This document shows, piece after piece, positions 61,849 to 64,000 of a stretch of DNA of 64,000 nucleotides. Position 1 is the first letter of the stretch; each line of letters begins with the position of its first letter. The stretch spans positions 186,001 through 250,000 of the forward strand of contig JAFYHT010000071.1 in assembly GCA_017539025.1 (NCBI GenBank), read 5' to 3'. A model generated the notes under the pieces. That model did not search any database. It was given only the letters and a program-made list of their open reading frames with translations, and had not been told where the DNA came from. A program made the translations under genes and the position numbers. This DNA comes from Erysipelotrichaceae bacterium. Its GTDB lineage: Bacteria; Bacillota_I; Bacilli_A; Erysipelotrichales; Erysipelotrichaceae.

Positions 61849-61890
61849 TAAGAGACTTCTGTTGTTATAATGAAGGCAGAGGACAGAAAA

Positions 61891-62358
61891 ATGAAATATC
61901 AGTTTGAATTGAAAGGGAAACCGGAAGATGTTTTTGACTACAACTTCTATGATGTCGACAGCAAGTACTTCGAAACCAAAAACAAGCATATAAAAGATCT
62001 CAGTAACAAGAAGATCACCTTCCAGATCGAGAAGCCTTCTAACAAGAAAAAGATCGACAACGTTTCTTATGCGACCATCAAGGTGATGAAATATGATTTT
62101 CCGAAATCTTTTGCGTTTGACTATAAGTCGAATACCTATCAGAAGTATACCGAATATGAGCTGATTGATTACGATCAGGATAAAGATACCACGACCTTTA
62201 CAGTATATTTCTATGACAGCATCAGAAAAAACGGAGTCACAAAGGTCAGAAATTCTGACAGTAAAGATCTGAAAAAAGCCCCTCTAACACTGAAGCTGCA
62301 GTTCAGACGTTCATTCAAAGATTATATGAATAAGAAAAGACTGATCGAAGACGAGTAA
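61891..62358 (+). CDS. Small acidic-basic protein, unknown
   Basis: A 155-residue, highly charged protein (rich in K, D, Y), no signal or membrane segment. Beta-rich (KYQFELKGKPEDVFDYNFYDVDSKY, ITFQIEKPSNKKK, TTTFTVYFYDSIRKNG), with a basic C-terminus (RRSFKDYMNKKRL). No family recognised. The ATG at 61891 has GAGGAC 7 nt upstream; an in-frame ATG at 61870 lies inside a TATAAT (61866-61871) that is the likely -10 box. Monocistronic. Confidence 0.5.
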   Translation: MKYQFELKGKPEDVFDYNFYDVDSKYFETKNKHIKDLSNKKITFQIEKPSNKKKIDNVSYATIKVMKYDFPKSFAFDYKSNTYQKYTEYELIDYDQDKDTTTFTVYFYDSIRKNGVTKVRNSDSKDLKKAPLTLKLQFRRSFKDYMNKKRLIEDE

Positions 62359-62446
62359 AAGATCGCCTGGAACAGATTCGTTGCGATCTTCATATGCAAC
62401 AACCTTATCTTTTACAGTACTTCGTAAATTTCACTGTAAGAAAGTT

Positions 62447-62473
62447 TCAAAAAGCCTCATTCAGAGGCTTTTA
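62447..62473. terminator. Bidirectional terminator
   Basis: AAAAGCCTC/GAGGCTTTT stem with 5-nt loop and T/A runs on both sides. It overlaps the 3' end of the convergent glycosidase. Confidence 0.8.
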
Positions 62474-64000
62474 CTTCGCAAACAAGAAACTGATACCCTT
62501 TCAACAAGATACCATCGCTATTAAACTCAGCTTCTTCATAATTGTTCAGCAGGACCTGATATTCGCCATCCGGTATTTCAACATTTCGCTCTTCTTTCTG
62601 AGCGTTTGCCAGGATCAGAAGTGTTTTGTCGTCATGTCTTCGATAATATGCGATCAGGTTTTTCTGTTCAGACAGATATGGTTCAAAAGAACCGATCGCA
62701 AATGTTTCGTTGTATTCCGGGTCTTTTCTGAGCGCAGTCATACTGCGATAGAAATTCAACAGAGAATCTTTTCTTGTTTCCTGTTCCTCGACATTGATAT
62801 TAATATAGTTCGGATTGACTCTTTGCCAAGGAGCGACATTGCTGAAGCCGGCGTTTGGTTTATCGTTCCATTGGACCGGTGTACGGGCATTGTCTCTGGA
62901 TAAGGCACTGACGGTATCCAAAGCTTCCTTAATGCTGTATCCATTTCGAATGATCGTGTCGTACATGTTTTTAGCATCGATATCGAGCAGTTCATCTCTG
63001 CTTTCAAATATCAGGTTTTCCATTCCGATCTCTTGTCCCTGATAGATGAAAGGGATTCCCTTGGCAAAGAAGTAGATTCCTGCAAGAAGTTTCTTTGATG
63101 TTTCGCAGATGTCTTCTTTTCTGATGAAATGAGATGCAGCTCTTGGCTGATCGTGGTTTTCAATGACAAGAGACAGGGTACCAATGTCTTTGGCGTCTTC
63201 CATCGCTTGAAACTCTGCGTTCTTGTAATCTTCGCCGGATAGCACCTTAAGAGTCTTTGTCTGATCTTCGTAATTACGTCCGTAATGGCTGGCAGAGAAA
63301 TCGAAAATCGTAGAGAAATAACCGTTCTTGCCGATATTCTTTTCCATCTTTTCCTTGGTGATGCCAAAGACTTCACCAACTGTAAAGGCATCGTATGGAA
63401 CAAAACATTCATCTCTTAATTCATAAAGCAGTTCATCAAGACCCCTTGCGTGATCCAACATCGTAGAGATAGCAACCAGACCATCGCTTTGATCAGGCTC
63501 ATAATCTCTGAACGGAAGATCTTTTTTGATATGGTTGATCGCATCGACTCGGAAACCCGCAAGACCTTTGTCCAGCCACCATTTGATCATGGTGAAGATC
63601 TCTTGTCTGACTTCTTGATTTTCCCAGTTGAGATCCGGCTGTTTCTTATGGAAGGTGTGAAGATATACCTTGTCAGGATGACCAGGCAAGACTTCCCAGG
63701 CTCTGCCGCCGAAGACCGATCTCAGATTGTTTGGATAGTGAACCCCGTCAAAATCTTCGATGTAGAAGTACTTGCCGTATTTTCCATCGGGATCTTCGAT
63801 CGCTTTCTTAAACCAGAAGTGTTCATCGGAACAGTGATTGACCACAAGATCCATCAGGATGCCGATGTCTCTCTTCTTTGCTTCAAAGAGCAGTTCATCA
63901 AAATCATCCATGTTTCCAAACAGAGGATTGATCTGATAGTAATCGGAAATATCATATCCCTCATCAGCCATCGGTGATGCATAACAAGGAGAGATCCACA
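62457..64000 (-). CDS. Alpha-glucosidase, GH13 (oligo-1,6-glucosidase or trehalose-6-P hydrolase like; 5' end cut)
   Basis: The frame is open to the window edge (residues WISPCYASP precede Met at 63971, the usual GH13 conserved stretch), so the N-terminus is missing. Counting from that Met: DLVVNHCSDE (region I), GFRVDAINH with nucleophile D143, VGEVFG with acid/base E200, and ENHDQPR (N272-D274). The C-terminal beta domain is complete. It hydrolyses alpha-glucosidic bonds, likely of isomalto-oligosaccharides, sucrose or a phosphorylated disaccharide; the exact type cannot be told. Confidence 0.9.
   Translation of the reverse strand, partial: WISPCYASPMADEGYDISDYYQINPLFGNMDDFDELLFEAKKRDIGILMDLVVNHCSDEHFWFKKAIEDPDGKYGKYFYIEDFDGVHYPNNLRSVFGGRAWEVLPGHPDKVYLHTFHKKQPDLNWENQEVRQEIFTMIKWWLDKGLAGFRVDAINHIKKDLPFRDYEPDQSDGLVAISTMLDHARGLDELLYELRDECFVPYDAFTVGEVFGITKEKMEKNIGKNGYFSTIFDFSASHYGRNYEDQTKTLKVLSGEDYKNAEFQAMEDAKDIGTLSLVIENHDQPRAASHFIRKEDICETSKKLLAGIYFFAKGIPFIYQGQEIGMENLIFESRDELLDIDAKNMYDTIIRNGYSIKEALDTVSALSRDNARTPVQWNDKPNAGFSNVAPWQRVNPNYININVEEQETRKDSLLNFYRSMTALRKDPEYNETFAIGSFEPYLSEQKNLIAYYRRHDDKTLLILANAQKEERNVEIPDGEYQVLLNNYEEAEFNSDGILLKGYQFLVCEVKASE

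Noticed and set aside
62394-62903. 169-codon plus-strand frame over the 3' end of the GH13 gene
   Set aside because: It runs antisense to well-conserved GH13 sequence and crosses the terminator.

Overview
This 64 kb window is the replication-origin region of a low-to-mid GC Firmicute followed by a long carbohydrate-utilisation region. The gene order (dnaA, dnaN, S4-domain yaaA, recF, gyrB, gyrA, later serS, SRP RNA, tadA, dnaX, ebfC, recR), two T-box leaders, parS sites of the Bacillus type and the density of PTS genes point to Bacillota. The overall look (AT-biased codons, RpiR-controlled PTS loci, very compact operons) fits an Erysipelotrichales-type gut or oral anaerobe. That placement is an inference; there is no rRNA here to confirm it.

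Layout. 1-735 is the 3' end of a sugar symporter gene. 785-1968 (minus strand) is a two-gene operon: tyrosine phosphatase and Nudix hydrolase. 2064-2420 is oriC, with about nine DnaA boxes of the form TGTGGAAAA or its complement; more boxes lie between dnaA and dnaN. 2420-10853 holds the replication and gyrase genes. 11043-14203 has two membrane-anchored zinc-ribbon proteins. 14297-15781 is a Ser T-box plus serS. 15786-16986 has three parS sites around a HAD protein and a membrane protein. 17023-20246 carries SRP RNA, tadA, dnaX, ebfC and recR. 20239-22511 holds a CARF-like/nuclease gene, an EVE/PUA-like gene and a small membrane protein. 22519-24188 is a T-box-controlled amino-acid permease with an apparent Ile specifier.

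24382-62358 is a dense catabolic region. It contains two cupins, an Fe-alcohol dehydrogenase and a heme-binding-like protein; three alpha/beta hydrolases; four Gfo/Idh-type oxidoreductases; five aldo/keto reductases; three classical SDRs and one extended SDR; a GltD-like flavoprotein; two beta-propeller lactonase-like proteins; a GH1 6-phospho-beta-glucosidase; a lactose/cellobiose-class PTS with its PRD regulator plus an orphan IIB; and two paralogous fructose-class PTS systems (IIC-IIA-IIB), each next to an RpiR regulator. The window ends in a GH13 alpha-glucosidase gene on the minus strand, cut by the edge. The likely logic is PTS import of phosphorylated sugars or glycosides, followed by redox-based processing (oxidation, lactone opening, ester or lactone hydrolysis, reduction). 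The exact substrates cannot be read from sequence.

The most unusual signals are: (i) the CARF-like/nuclease plus EVE-like pair translationally coupled to recR with no CRISPR in sight; (ii) two paralogous alpha/beta hydrolases in which the nucleophile Ser is Thr, each paired with a paralogous Gfo/Idh gene; (iii) a parS site that is also a perfect terminator hairpin; and (iv) several genes with a perfect -10 box only 6-10 nt before the start codon.
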